The notes below the pieces were generated by a model. That model saw nothing but the letters and a program-made list of their open reading frames with translations. It was not told the DNA's origin and searched no databases. DNA of 64,000 nucleotides from contig CAZXOG010000001.1 in assembly GCA_964642315.1 (NCBI GenBank), positions 124,001 to 188,000 of the forward strand, given 5' to 3'. This DNA is from JAGVDM01 sp964642315 (GTDB taxonomy: Bacteria; Patescibacteriota; Gracilibacteria; Peribacterales; Peribacteraceae). The position numbers and the translations under genes are program-made. Positions 16,927-25,154 of the stretch are shown here, piece by piece. Position 1 is the first letter of the stretch; each line of letters opens with the position of its first letter.

Positions 16927-18234
16927 TCAGACTGACTGCTTCAGGACTTCGTCCGTGTTTCCGGCAACCTGCTCACGCCGTTGCTCAACGGATGCGGGCG
17001 AAGCGCTGAGATCAGCGAGCGGGATGCCGATTGCTCTGCTGATGAATGCCGTCACCTTGTCCGGCTGGAAGTGATGCGCGTTGTGCGTGGCATCCCGGAT
17101 GACCATGAATCGGCGAACACCAGCGGCTTCTGCATGCTTGCGAACCTCCTTTGGCGGGTAGAGGCGGTCGCGTTCGCAGGCGCCAACGACGAGATCATCG
17201 GTGCCCATGATGGGCAGCAGGTGATCGAGTTGCCGGCGAACCAGCGATTCCAGCTCGCTGTCGAGGTGTTGCTTGTCGGCAGTATCAACGTACTCCCTGT
17301 GGATCGAAGGCAGGTATGTCCCTTGGGCTTCCACCCACTCCCGGTACGTTCTGCCGGCTTCTCTGCGCTGTACCGGCGAGAGATCCTGCATCGGGTCGTT
17401 GCCGTACCGCGTGGAAATCTGACGCCATGCCATCGGTTTTGCCTGCCGCGGCTCTTGTTTGGATCCTGCGAGAAGGCCGCGAATGCGCGAACTGATGCCG
17501 TATCGCGCCTCTGCGAGCATGTGCTCCAGTCGTTGACTCGTTGTATCGAGGCCGTCACGCACTTTGCGCATCATCACCGTGACCTTCGACACGTGCCCGA
17601 TCATGCCGGAAGGCGCGAGGAACGCTTTCTTCGCGAAGAGATCAGGCCGGAGGCATGCGGCAATCGTCGCGACGATCGTCCCCTCGGAATGCGCGAAGAT
17701 ATCCACCTGCTGCAGCCCCTTGCGGTCCAGCATTTCTATGAGGGCGGCAGCCTTGCGCAGCTGCGGCTCAATCGGTGCATCTGGATCTGCCTGTTTCAAC
17801 TCCTCGATCCGGTCGTGGTGTTGCGCCATGAAGGCGGCCGAGGGCTCGATGCCGTGGTAGGAGTTGAAGGCAAGCACTCTCCTGCCCGAGAGGTGCATGT
17901 CGTACATCATCTGCCGCATGGAATCACCCTCGGCGTAGTAACCGGAGACGAACACGAGCGGCCTGCCCGTTTCCCGCTCGGGCTTGAGATCGTGCACGCA
18001 GAGTTTCTTGCCATCAATGTCCAGCTCCTCTTCGCTGGCGTTGAGTTTCTGCACGGTTGCGAATGCCTCCTCGCCGGAAAGCTGATCGAAGGGGCGGATG
18101 TGCCTGCCTGCGATCTGTTCCTCGACGAAAGCCCCGGAGATTTCTCCTCCTTCGCTTGGCGTTTGGCGGGCATCCGGCTGTTCGCCAGCCTGCGGCGGTT
18201 GTTCTTTGCCAGTTTCTAGTCTCGGTGTTTTCAT
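16927..18234 (-). CDS. Alpha/beta hydrolase-fold protein
   Basis: A 435-residue protein. The N-terminal roughly 75 residues are polar. The hydrolase core then begins at RPLVFVSGYYAEGDSMRQMM; the nucleophile elbow is AHSEGT (Ser near 183), a candidate acid lies in GACERDRL (Asp near 356), and a catalytic His lies in DATHNAHHF (near 384-388). A basic helical insert (about 225-310) forms a cap. No signal peptide, so cytoplasmic. The substrate is unknown. It is preceded by an AT-rich promoter that leaves almost no leader. It sits with two other unassigned genes (HExxH and Dit1-like) on the same strand. Confidence 0.75.
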   Translation of the reverse strand: MKTPRLETGKEQPPQAGEQPDARQTPSEGGEISGAFVEEQIAGRHIRPFDQLSGEEAFATVQKLNASEEELDIDGKKLCVHDLKPERETGRPLVFVSGYYAEGDSMRQMMYDMHLSGRRVLAFNSYHGIEPSAAFMAQHHDRIEELKQADPDAPIEPQLRKAAALIEMLDRKGLQQVDIFAHSEGTIVATIAACLRPDLFAKKAFLAPSGMIGHVSKVTVMMRKVRDGLDTTSQRLEHMLAEARYGISSRIRGLLAGSKQEPRQAKPMAWRQISTRYGNDPMQDLSPVQRREAGRTYREWVEAQGTYLPSIHREYVDTADKQHLDSELESLVRRQLDHLLPIMGTDDLVVGACERDRLYPPKEVRKHAEAAGVRRFMVIRDATHNAHHFQPDKVTAFISRAIGIPLADLSASPASVEQRREQVAGNTDEVLKQSV

Positions 18235-18242
18235 ACTATATA

Positions 18243-18270
18243 ATTATATACTATTTATATAGATATGCAA
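18243..18270 (-). promoter_or_regulatory. Promoter of the alpha/beta hydrolase gene
   Basis: Minus-strand TTGCAT (18270-18265), a 16-bp AT spacer, TATAAT (18248-18243). The expected start is about 18236, two bases from ATG 18234, so the mRNA is probably leaderless. Confidence 0.55.
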
Positions 18271-18307
18271 ATATTGCATTAAATCAGTACCTGAGCCATT
18301 TATCCTA

Positions 18308-19306
18308 CTATTGCTGGAATGGAATCGGCCTGAGAAGTCCATTGGGTGTTCTCTCAAAAAGATGGAATCCTTCGGCCCGTTTCTCGCGAGCAACTTCTCT
18401 GAAGAAGGCGGGGGGTTTCGCGATGGTTGATAGTTTGCCCGATGGGTAATACTGCCGGGCGAGATTGAGCAACATTTGGAGCAGTGGTTCCTGTCCGGGG
18501 GCTACCCCAAGTTGACGCGCAAACACCTGGCGATCGATCGGACGGCCCGAGGATATGCTTTGCCGAAGCTGATCATGGAGTAACAGATTGAGCATCTCAA
18601 CCTCAATGGCGTAAGCATCGAGCTCTTCCTGGAGCACGACTGCTGGTTTTGGTTTGCCGTAAAGATGGAATTCAAAGAAGCTCCTCGCGTCTTTTTTCAG
18701 CCAATCCGCAGCGTGCATCACATGCGCGGTTTCATGGCATACGACGAGGAAATTGAGCGGATCATCCGGGTCGAATTGTTCGGGGAGGACCATCCGCCGT
18801 TCGGCGGGTGAAAATCCGGCGATCCCTTTCGCCGCTGCGGATTCTCCCGAATCTATGTCGTAGAGGAAGTGATATGGATTCGTGAGTTTTTCATTCGAGA
18901 CGAATACCAACTCGGTCGCACGTTGCGCAGCCTCCTTTTTGAGGATCGCAGCATTGGAATGTTGATTTTCGCGATTGCCCCGGATGGTTTGGAAAGGACT
19001 TTGGATTACTCTTTCAAAGAGGGGGTCCGTTTCGCCAGAGGCACGCCGATGTGCCAAAGCGCGAGATACCGGCCCTGAAAAATTCTCAAAGGATCTTTCC
19101 ACGCGTTCGCCAAGGAGTGCGATTCTCTCGGGATCGCTTATCGTTGGAGATTGGACGACGTGTGCATCCACGTGCAGAACGTGACTCAGTTGGCTGTGCG
19201 CCAAATCCAATTGCGATTGAACGCCTCCCATGTTTAACAATTTCATGGTTTCTTCCACCGATCGGGCAGAACCGTCTGGATTTCTCCATGGATCAATTGC
19301 ATCCAT
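18308..19306 (-). CDS. Hypothetical protein with HExxH zinc-protease-like motif
   Basis: A 332-residue soluble protein. It contains FLVVCHETAHVMHAADWL (HETAH, residues near 196-200), with EELDAYAIEVE about 40 residues downstream as a possible third ligand. This layout resembles gluzincin-type metallopeptidases or toxin-domain peptidases. The N-terminal half is helical with no signal peptide. ATG 19306 is chosen because sequence upstream overlaps the next gene and is Arg-rich antisense. It lies 14 bp after the Dit1-like gene and is probably co-transcribed. The substrate and biological role are unknown. Confidence 0.6.
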   Translation of the reverse strand: MDAIDPWRNPDGSARSVEETMKLLNMGGVQSQLDLAHSQLSHVLHVDAHVVQSPTISDPERIALLGERVERSFENFSGPVSRALAHRRASGETDPLFERVIQSPFQTIRGNRENQHSNAAILKKEAAQRATELVFVSNEKLTNPYHFLYDIDSGESAAAKGIAGFSPAERRMVLPEQFDPDDPLNFLVVCHETAHVMHAADWLKKDARSFFEFHLYGKPKPAVVLQEELDAYAIEVEMLNLLLHDQLRQSISSGRPIDRQVFARQLGVAPGQEPLLQMLLNLARQYYPSGKLSTIAKPPAFFREVAREKRAEGFHLFERTPNGLLRPIPFQQ

Positions 19307-19320
19307 ACTTCGACAAGGTA

Positions 19321-20541
19321 TCAGGTATTTTCGGGTAATCCGTGTTCCCCGGTATCCACGAGGAGATCGGCGTCGATGGTTGTCTGCTTGGCACTCCAAA
19401 TACTCAGGAAAGCCCGAAGTCTCGTCATGTTCCGGTAGCGTACGTCATCGCGCGGGCGGATCCCCGGGAGTATCCCTTTCCTGCTTCCAGCGTGTCGCTG
19501 CACCATCACTCCGTCTGCGGCCCAGTAGGGGATTCCCTTGGTGCAGACTTTCTCCGGCATGGGGCGCAGGAAGAACCGCCCATGCCTCGTTGGCATGCCC
19601 GGGGAAGGCGGAGCGAATGAGCACCGCACTGCGGAGGCGCCTCCGAGCCGCGCGTACTCCGGATCAATTGTCTCCATGCGGCCGATGACCTGTGATTTCT
19701 TCCGCAGGAGGACGCCCGCGAACATCCTGGCGAGGTTCCGCGTGAGATGCTCCGGATTGTTCGTCTTGTAGATCAGTCGCGCCCGCTCGTAGTAGAAGTC
19801 CCGCATCTCCCGCGGGATGCCGCCAATCCATCCGATGCTGCCGAGCTGTTTTGCACTCTCCGTCGTTCCCCACTGCGAATCATCCAAGGGATCGGTTTCC
19901 CTAAGGTAGGCGAGGAACACCTGGAAGTACTGCTCCGCCTCGCGCTCGAAATCTTCCTGCGAATTGATGTTCGCCCTGCGCAGGAGATCGCTTTCTCTGG
20001 CCATGAACACGACGCCCTGGAGGCACGCGAACGCCTCGACGAGGGTATCCAGTTTATGCATGTACCGTTCCACGAATCCCGGCGTTTCCGGATCGTCGCC
20101 GTTCAGGTACACGTCGCCGCGATCTTCGTGGATGATCTGGGCCTTGATGCCGGGCGAGTACACCGCGCGCACGGCGTCGTTCATTGAGGCGAGCATCGTG
20201 AGCGACGTGAGTTCCGCTATGTCCGGCGATTGCCCCTCGAGCGTGTTTGCTTTGTCCTTCTTCGCTCCGGATGCGGCGATGATCGGCACGGGCATATCTG
20301 CCGCCACGAACCGCCGAACCTGATCGGCGATCGCGGCGAGCGAGGCTTCCGAAACGCCGGCGAGCTTTACCTGCTTCGTTCCCACGAGCCGGCGCGCGAT
20401 GCGCACCTCCATCGGTGCAGAGTGCTCCGTATCCGCGTTCACGAAGGAATCACGCATGATCTGCTCGGTCTGCACGAGGCCGTCACCCGTGATTTTCTCG
20501 CCAGATTCCAGCCGGTGCGCAATGGTCGCTTCGCGGAGCAT
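19321..20541 (-). CDS. Unassigned protein, possibly related to Dit1/PvcA isonitrile synthases
   Basis: A 406-residue soluble protein. The segment PVPIIAASGAKKDKAN...SPDIAELTSLTMLASMNDAVRAVYSPGIKAQIIHEDRGDVYLN resembles the Dit1/PvcA core in order: a P(I) strand, Lys-rich loop, PDxAE helix, Y-x-PG, then an acidic strand with D. The rest, including the second half with RHGRFFLRPMPEKVCTKGIPYW, has no clear match. The family makes isonitriles from tyrosine or tryptophan; that function is not established here. The gene is the first of a pair with the HExxH gene and has a promoter at 20569-20596. Confidence 0.4.
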   Translation of the reverse strand: MLREATIAHRLESGEKITGDGLVQTEQIMRDSFVNADTEHSAPMEVRIARRLVGTKQVKLAGVSEASLAAIADQVRRFVAADMPVPIIAASGAKKDKANTLEGQSPDIAELTSLTMLASMNDAVRAVYSPGIKAQIIHEDRGDVYLNGDDPETPGFVERYMHKLDTLVEAFACLQGVVFMARESDLLRRANINSQEDFEREAEQYFQVFLAYLRETDPLDDSQWGTTESAKQLGSIGWIGGIPREMRDFYYERARLIYKTNNPEHLTRNLARMFAGVLLRKKSQVIGRMETIDPEYARLGGASAVRCSFAPPSPGMPTRHGRFFLRPMPEKVCTKGIPYWAADGVMVQRHAGSRKGILPGIRPRDDVRYRNMTRLRAFLSIWSAKQTTIDADLLVDTGEHGLPENT

Positions 20542-20568
20542 AGGATCAGGGTTTCATATGAGATGCGC

Positions 20569-20596
20569 AAAATACACTAAAATTAAAAAATGTCAA
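20569..20596 (-). promoter_or_regulatory. Promoter of the Dit1-like/HExxH gene pair
   Basis: On the minus strand TTGACA (20596-20591), a 16-bp T-rich spacer and TATTTT (20574-20569). The predicted start is near 20562, about 20 nt before ATG 20541. Confidence 0.5.
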
Positions 20597-20639
20597 AAAC
20601 TCTGTGATCCTTGGGAAGAAAGTTCTACGAAGCAAGGAT

Positions 20640-20924
20640 TCAATGCTCTGTGCGCTCAAGAACTCCTGTACCACATGTAGCTGCCTTGGCTGCCGTAATC
20701 AGCGTATCCATGCTGAGGAGATCGCCGGCGGAAATCTTCCCGAAGGGGATTTCGGAAAATTTTGAATCCAGCGCATGCATGAGGCTTCCCCGCGAACCGC
20801 TGCTCAATCCCTGGAGGACGGCGTCGCACTGTCCCCGGTCGCACTGTTTGCCTGAACCAAGGTACCCTTTGTCGACAGCCCATTGATGGACGGCTTGGAG
20901 CAATGCATCTTCCGAGAGAGCCAT
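20640..20924 (-). CDS. Hypothetical protein, 94 residues
   Basis: A small soluble protein (MALSEDALLQAVHQWAVDKG...) with a Cys pair in GKQCDRGQCDAVL and a third Cys near the C-terminus (ATCGTGVL). It is predicted mostly helical, with no membrane segment or known domain. It is divergent from the cupin gene and about 100 bp upstream of the Dit1-like gene on the same strand, so it may belong to that cluster. The function is unknown. Confidence 0.5.
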   Translation of the reverse strand: MALSEDALLQAVHQWAVDKGYLGSGKQCDRGQCDAVLQGLSSGSRGSLMHALDSKFSEIPFGKISAGDLLSMDTLITAAKAATCGTGVLERTEH

Positions 20925-21066
20925 GAATGCTTCGGGGAAAGGGGCTTACCCTACGCTCCGTTCCTGTGCCGTCAAGCGTTCCGTCGGCTGGCTGCGCCGC
21001 TATAGCCTCAAACGCGGGCTGACGGGCTATGGATTGGACGAATGCGGTGTGGTACGGTGCCGGCGT

Positions 21067-21465
21067 ATGAAGGGATTCCATGCGAATATCGAAGAGGAAA
21101 CGCTCCAGAACACCTCCTTCCGCAGGGTCTTGTACACGGCGTCACACTGCCAGCTGGTGCTGATGTGCCTGAAACCCGGCGAGGAAATCGGCACGGAGGT
21201 GCATGCGGAGAACGATCAGTTCTTCCGTTTTGAACAGGGGGAGGGGCGGTGCGTTATTGACGGCAATACCTACGAGGTGCGTGACGGTTCGGCAATCATC
21301 ATTCCGGCGGGAGCGCAGCACAATGTCATCAACATCTCTGATACCGACGATTTGAAGATGTACACGATCTACTCTCCCGCCCATCACAAGGATGGCATTG
21401 TCCGGCGCACAAGGGAGGAGGCAGAGGCGCACGACGAGGAGTTTGACGGCGTAACGACTGAGTGA
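21067..21465 (+). CDS. Single-domain cupin protein
   Basis: A 132-residue protein with a complete cupin barrel. Motif 1 spans LKPGEEIGTEVHAENDQFFRFEQGEG and motif 2 spans VRDGSAIIIPAGAQHNVIN, with metal ligands His, Glu/Asp and His. The C-terminus (YSPAHHKDGIVRRTREEAEAH) is characteristic of a widespread small cupin subgroup, often linked to sugar or phosphomannose-type ligands. The product is cytoplasmic and its activity is unproven. ATG 21067 is chosen because the in-frame sequence upstream crosses the divergent gene start. Confidence 0.85.
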   Translation: MKGFHANIEEETLQNTSFRRVLYTASHCQLVLMCLKPGEEIGTEVHAENDQFFRFEQGEGRCVIDGNTYEVRDGSAIIIPAGAQHNVINISDTDDLKMYTIYSPAHHKDGIVRRTREEAEAHDEEFDGVTTE

Positions 21466-21593
21466 ATTGGCTTTCCTGGCTTCCGTTTTGCTTTTGGTTT
21501 TCGCAAAAATAATGTGCTTCAGGATTATCGCAGCCTGTTCCACGAAACATTCCGGACAGACCAGGAATAGATAGCTCATACCGAGCGTGAGGC

Positions 21594-22365
21594 TTACGCA
21601 TTTTCGTTGACGAGCGAGCACTCGAAGAGCGCCCCGTTGAACGGGGAAAGAGATTCCCAGTACCGAATGTCTTTCCCATGTTCCAGAATCGCCGCGGTTT
21701 CCCCGCTGTGGAGGATCGCTCTGACCCCCGCATTGCTCCGGACCAGCTCCTTCAGCGTCCACAGGTGGATGCCGCGGAGGCTGCGGTCGGCATCTCTGCG
21801 CGGCCGGGGGCATTCCAGTTTCTCCCTCACGTCGAAGGAAGTTCCCCGCATGAGCGAAAGGATCGTGCAGCCCTTCCGGCCTTCGGGGGTCCGGACGAGT
21901 TGCAGCAGGATGCAGGACTCATCGATGTTGCCGGCGCTATGGTCGCAAATATTCTTCGCCTGTTCCGACATGAGCCAATCGATGAGTTCCGCAGTGCTAT
22001 CCGGCCCGTTGTTGATGCGCGCTCCCTTCTCATCCCGAATCCATGCGTTGTACTCCCTGTCCCGCGGGAACCCGGCTTGCATCGCGTATCCCTCCGCGAT
22101 GAGCTTCCTCGTCGTCAAATCCTCGAATTCCGCATCGATCTCATGGCAGCTGATCGTCCTGAGAGAATCCGGAGTGAGGAGACAGGGGGGGGGCCTCCAC
22201 CACAGTAATTTCCGGTACCCCAAGCGTGCGGTGCATCGCGCTGAGGTACTGGTTGGCAAGGGATTGGATTTTCCGTGCGGTTGCCTGCTCCTCATGTGCT
22301 TCCTTTTCAGACGCAACCGTATCGAGAATGCTGTCGGCCAGAGGGAGGTAGGGGAGCGTAGTCAT
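21594..22365 (-). CDS. Hypothetical protein interrupted by a frameshift in a C9/G9 tract
   Basis: Two overlapping minus-strand frames form one protein. The N-terminal frame from ATG 22365 (MTTLPYLPLADSILDTVASEKEAHEEQ...GVPEITVVEAPP) continues in another frame as LLTPDSLRTISCHEIDAEFEDL... to the stop at 21594. The switch falls exactly in nine G's at 22185-22193 (nine C's on the coding strand); eight would join them into about 256 residues. No known domain is recognised; the C-terminal half has a FNGALFECSLVNENA end. Either this is a homopolymer error or the gene is phase-variable. It lies just outside the left end of the integrated element. Confidence 0.55.
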
Positions 22366-22444
22366 TAGCATCGTGCTGGCAAGCAATAAAAAATACCATA
22401 ATTCGCAATAAAGTAAAGAAGTGAGAACTTTGGTGTAACGAGGA

Positions 22445-22453
22445 TGGCTCCCC
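22445..22453. repeat. Candidate left attachment core
   Basis: TGGCTCCCC here matches exactly the CCA end plus six bases of tRNA-Asn at 31067-31075. The site lies inside a small perfect hairpin (AGGATGG-CTCC-CCATCCT, 22441-22458), so the match could be coincidental. Confidence 0.35.
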
Positions 22454-22465
22454 ATCCTTGAACAT

Positions 22466-22597
22466 ATGCGAACAGATTGGGCGCAGGACATCGTAGAGCT
22501 TGGCAGGGAAATAAAGCTCGTCAGCTACATGCTACCGATGCACCCGAAAGAAGTATTGGAAAATCAAAGCTGCGACCTAACCGCGTTACTCAAATAA
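22466..22597 (+). CDS. Possible 43-residue protein at the left end of the element
   Basis: A short frame (MRTDWAQDIVELGREIKLVS...SCDLTALLK) with protein-like composition starts 13 bp inside the proposed left boundary. It runs convergently into the DUF2939-like gene, overlapping its stop by 12 bp. There is no ribosome-binding site or known domain. It could be the chromosomal or element remnant of a larger gene cut by integration. Confidence 0.25.
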   Translation: MRTDWAQDIVELGREIKLVSYMLPMHPKEVLENQSCDLTALLK

Positions 22598-23605
22598 TTT
22601 CAGCTCGCTGCCGTCACTGAAAACAATTTTCTGCAAACTAACGTCTATTTGCATGTCTTCGTTTGGCGTTTCGTACAAGCGCTTTTCTTCATCAATAAAT
22701 TGGTTCGTTGCAAAATACCATGAGCCTGTTGTTTCTTGTCCTGCGGCTACGCCTTCATCATCCGCGAAGGTGATGGACTTGATAGTATTTCCGTCCTTGT
22801 CCTTCGCCGTAATAAGTCCGTTGATTGTTTTGATGTCTTTTGTGCCGATGTTTTTTAGTACCACATCAAAGACAGCATTGCGTTCAATGCCCCATGAGTC
22901 ACTACGCTCGTATTTTCTAGCACTTTGCACAATCAATGCTTTCTGTATTTCCGCAACAATCGGCTGGTTTTTCTCGGCAAGGATTTTTTCACGTATCGCA
23001 TTTGTTTGCTCAATGAACGCCGTGGCATTGGGCAGCTCGGCTACTTGCCAGTAGCCGTCCATCTGCCGCATTTTTACTTCCAGTTTCAATTCGTCCTTTG
23101 TGCGCGGCTGATAAAACGCGAGCGTTACTGTGGCAATTTTTCCATCTTTCTTCGTACCTTCCACGCCTTCAAAATCTAGGTTTGTTTCCTCGTTTTCCTT
23201 GAAGAAAGCAGCAAGGTTTACAGCGGCATCGTCTTCCACTGCTTCGCTTGCAGCGTCCGACCCCTGTTCAACCAGACTTTTGATTTGTTGTTCTACGGTA
23301 GATACAAGTTGTGGCTTCATTGCCTGAATAATGCCCTGTGCAAGGTTCATGCCCCATTCACCTGCCGCGTCATTTGCTTGCTGTTCTTCCATGTGTTCCG
23401 CGAGTGTTTGGTCTACAAATCGCGTTACGAGCGTTTCGGTGTCCACATACTTTTCAAACTTCATTAGGTCATGTGTCTCAAACGCATGTCTCACTTGGTT
23501 CAACGAATAACGGGGCGATTTTTTCCACGTTAGGTAGCCGAAGATGCCTACCACTATGACGATAGCGGCAATACCAATGGCGAGAATGATGCGATTACGA
23601 GGCAT
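22586..23605 (-). CDS. Membrane-anchored protein resembling DUF2939 family
   Basis: A 339-residue protein with one N-terminal membrane helix (IILAIGIAAIVIVVGIFGYLTW, about 5-26). The extracytoplasmic region begins RYSLNQVRHAFETHDLMKFEKYVDTETLVTRFVDQ, a pattern typical of DUF2939-type proteins. The C-terminal roughly 120 residues look like an all-beta domain (VFDVVLKNIGTKDIKTINGLITAKDKDGN...) similar to FxLYD-type folds. It is 16 bp downstream of the SLH gene on the same strand, so probably co-transcribed envelope cargo of the element. The role is unknown. Confidence 0.65.
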   Translation of the reverse strand: MPRNRIILAIGIAAIVIVVGIFGYLTWKKSPRYSLNQVRHAFETHDLMKFEKYVDTETLVTRFVDQTLAEHMEEQQANDAAGEWGMNLAQGIIQAMKPQLVSTVEQQIKSLVEQGSDAASEAVEDDAAVNLAAFFKENEETNLDFEGVEGTKKDGKIATVTLAFYQPRTKDELKLEVKMRQMDGYWQVAELPNATAFIEQTNAIREKILAEKNQPIVAEIQKALIVQSARKYERSDSWGIERNAVFDVVLKNIGTKDIKTINGLITAKDKDGNTIKSITFADDEGVAAGQETTGSWYFATNQFIDEEKRLYETPNEDMQIDVSLQKIVFSDGSELKLFE

Positions 23606-23621
23606 AGATGGTTAGAAAAAA

Positions 23622-25130
23622 TTAGTCTTTCCGCTTATCAAAGGTTTCGGTTCGCAGTTCAAAAGCGCCATAGGTCGCAGACCTAAACTCTGCTTCTACA
23701 ACGAATTGTCTGTCACCAACGCTCAATCCTTCAAGTTCCTCATCGCCAACGCGCACAGAAGGCGTATTGAGCGTTGAGTCGTACTGTACGTTACTGCCCT
23801 TGAACGAAAGGGTATTGATGAGGTTCGTTTTGTGCGTACCGAAGTCTTTGTATTTATCGTAGTCCATTTCTGCGTTGTAAATCTTTACCGTCACAGTCCA
23901 GTCTTCTGCATTGGGATACACCTGTTCGCCGCTCACATCCTTGAAGTACGGTTTTAGCTCAAAACCGTCCTTATCCGCGTCAGCGTCCCAATTTGTCCAA
24001 TATGGCGAACCAGAAATGGATTGTATGTTGAGCTTCTTTACCTGATTTTCCGCTGCAAGCGATGTATCGGTTTCCTCGCGCACCGTCATGTAATCGTTTT
24101 TTGCAGAATATGTACCCCTGCTTGAAGTGAACGTAGCTTCTACCCACGCATAGGTTTTACCTGCGTCTGTTATTTTTTCCGCTGGAATACGGACGAGCGG
24201 ATAGCCCTGTGCATCGTATAGCACTTGGTCTTTCGTAAACGTACCGTGGTAAAGCAGTTTGCCCTTCTGCGTCTTGTAGTTGTCGTCAGTCACACGGTCA
24301 TAAATTGATACGTCGGCAGTCCAGTCTTGGTTTAGAGGAACGCCCATTTGTTCTGGCTCTGCGGCATTTGTTTTACTTTTGAAGTAAAAATATGCGCCTA
24401 ATTCCAAGCCATCATCTTCTGTATCAGCGTCCCAATTTGTTACGCTGCCGAATAATTCAAGTCGCCCTATGTTGTAGTCGTACTCTGTGGTTTCTGCTGC
24501 TGATTGCTCGGCAGGGAAGCGGTCTAGCGCTTGCTCGCTGATATACATGGCGCGATAAATAATCTCGCTGATACCGCCGCGCTTCATATCCGAAGCTACG
24601 CCAAGGTTGCCGCTAATAGGCTCTAAAATCCCTTTGTCCTTCGCCGCTTTCACATAGGGCGCAAACCATGCTCCGTTGTCCACGTCGCTATACAACGATG
24701 CTGCAACCGACTCTGGCACTTGATAGCCTTGTGCGTTGACGACCATCTTTATTGCTTCGGCTGTGTTTACCGTATTTGCAGGTCGGAAAGTACCATCGGG
24801 ATACCCACCAACCCACCCCTGCTCTTTTGCGTAGCAGACAAATGGTGCGAACCATTCGTTCGTTACATCGGGAAAGCAGTTGTTGTAGGTATCGGCTGTC
24901 GGCGCTGCGCCTTTGCCGCCTACAAGGATTTTCAACAGTTCAGCTCGGTTGACGGTATTCAGCGGACGGAAAGTGCCGTCGGGATAGCCACCAATAACAC
25001 CTTTGCCATTCAGGTATTCAATCGCTCCTTTGTTCTTACTGGTTGATACATCGGAAAGTGAAGCCGCAAGTACGGGCATTGCCGTAGTCAGCATGAGCGC
25101 AGAAGCGCAGATTTTTGTGAGTGTACGCAT
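23622..25130 (-). CDS. Secreted SLH protein with duplicated DxDxDG-containing domain
   Basis: A 502-residue protein with a cleavable signal peptide (MRTLTKICASALMLTTAMPVLAA). Three SLH domains follow (about 24-70, 85-130 and 145-200; VIGGYPDGTFRPLNTVNRAE, WVGGYPDGTFRPANTVNTAE). Two copies of a beta-rich domain then each start with TNWDAD followed by an acidic turn (near 233, DTEDDGLELGAYF; near 380, DADKDGFELKPYF), suggestive of Ca2+ binding. It should display this repeat on the cell surface. It is located on the integrated element and is 24 bp from the SLH-nuclease gene in the same orientation. Confidence 0.82.
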   Translation of the reverse strand: MRTLTKICASALMLTTAMPVLAASLSDVSTSKNKGAIEYLNGKGVIGGYPDGTFRPLNTVNRAELLKILVGGKGAAPTADTYNNCFPDVTNEWFAPFVCYAKEQGWVGGYPDGTFRPANTVNTAEAIKMVVNAQGYQVPESVAASLYSDVDNGAWFAPYVKAAKDKGILEPISGNLGVASDMKRGGISEIIYRAMYISEQALDRFPAEQSAAETTEYDYNIGRLELFGSVTNWDADTEDDGLELGAYFYFKSKTNAAEPEQMGVPLNQDWTADVSIYDRVTDDNYKTQKGKLLYHGTFTKDQVLYDAQGYPLVRIPAEKITDAGKTYAWVEATFTSSRGTYSAKNDYMTVREETDTSLAAENQVKKLNIQSISGSPYWTNWDADADKDGFELKPYFKDVSGEQVYPNAEDWTVTVKIYNAEMDYDKYKDFGTHKTNLINTLSFKGSNVQYDSTLNTPSVRVGDEELEGLSVGDRQFVVEAEFRSATYGAFELRTETFDKRKD

Positions 25131-25154
25131 GATACGATTTTGGGAAATAAAGAT

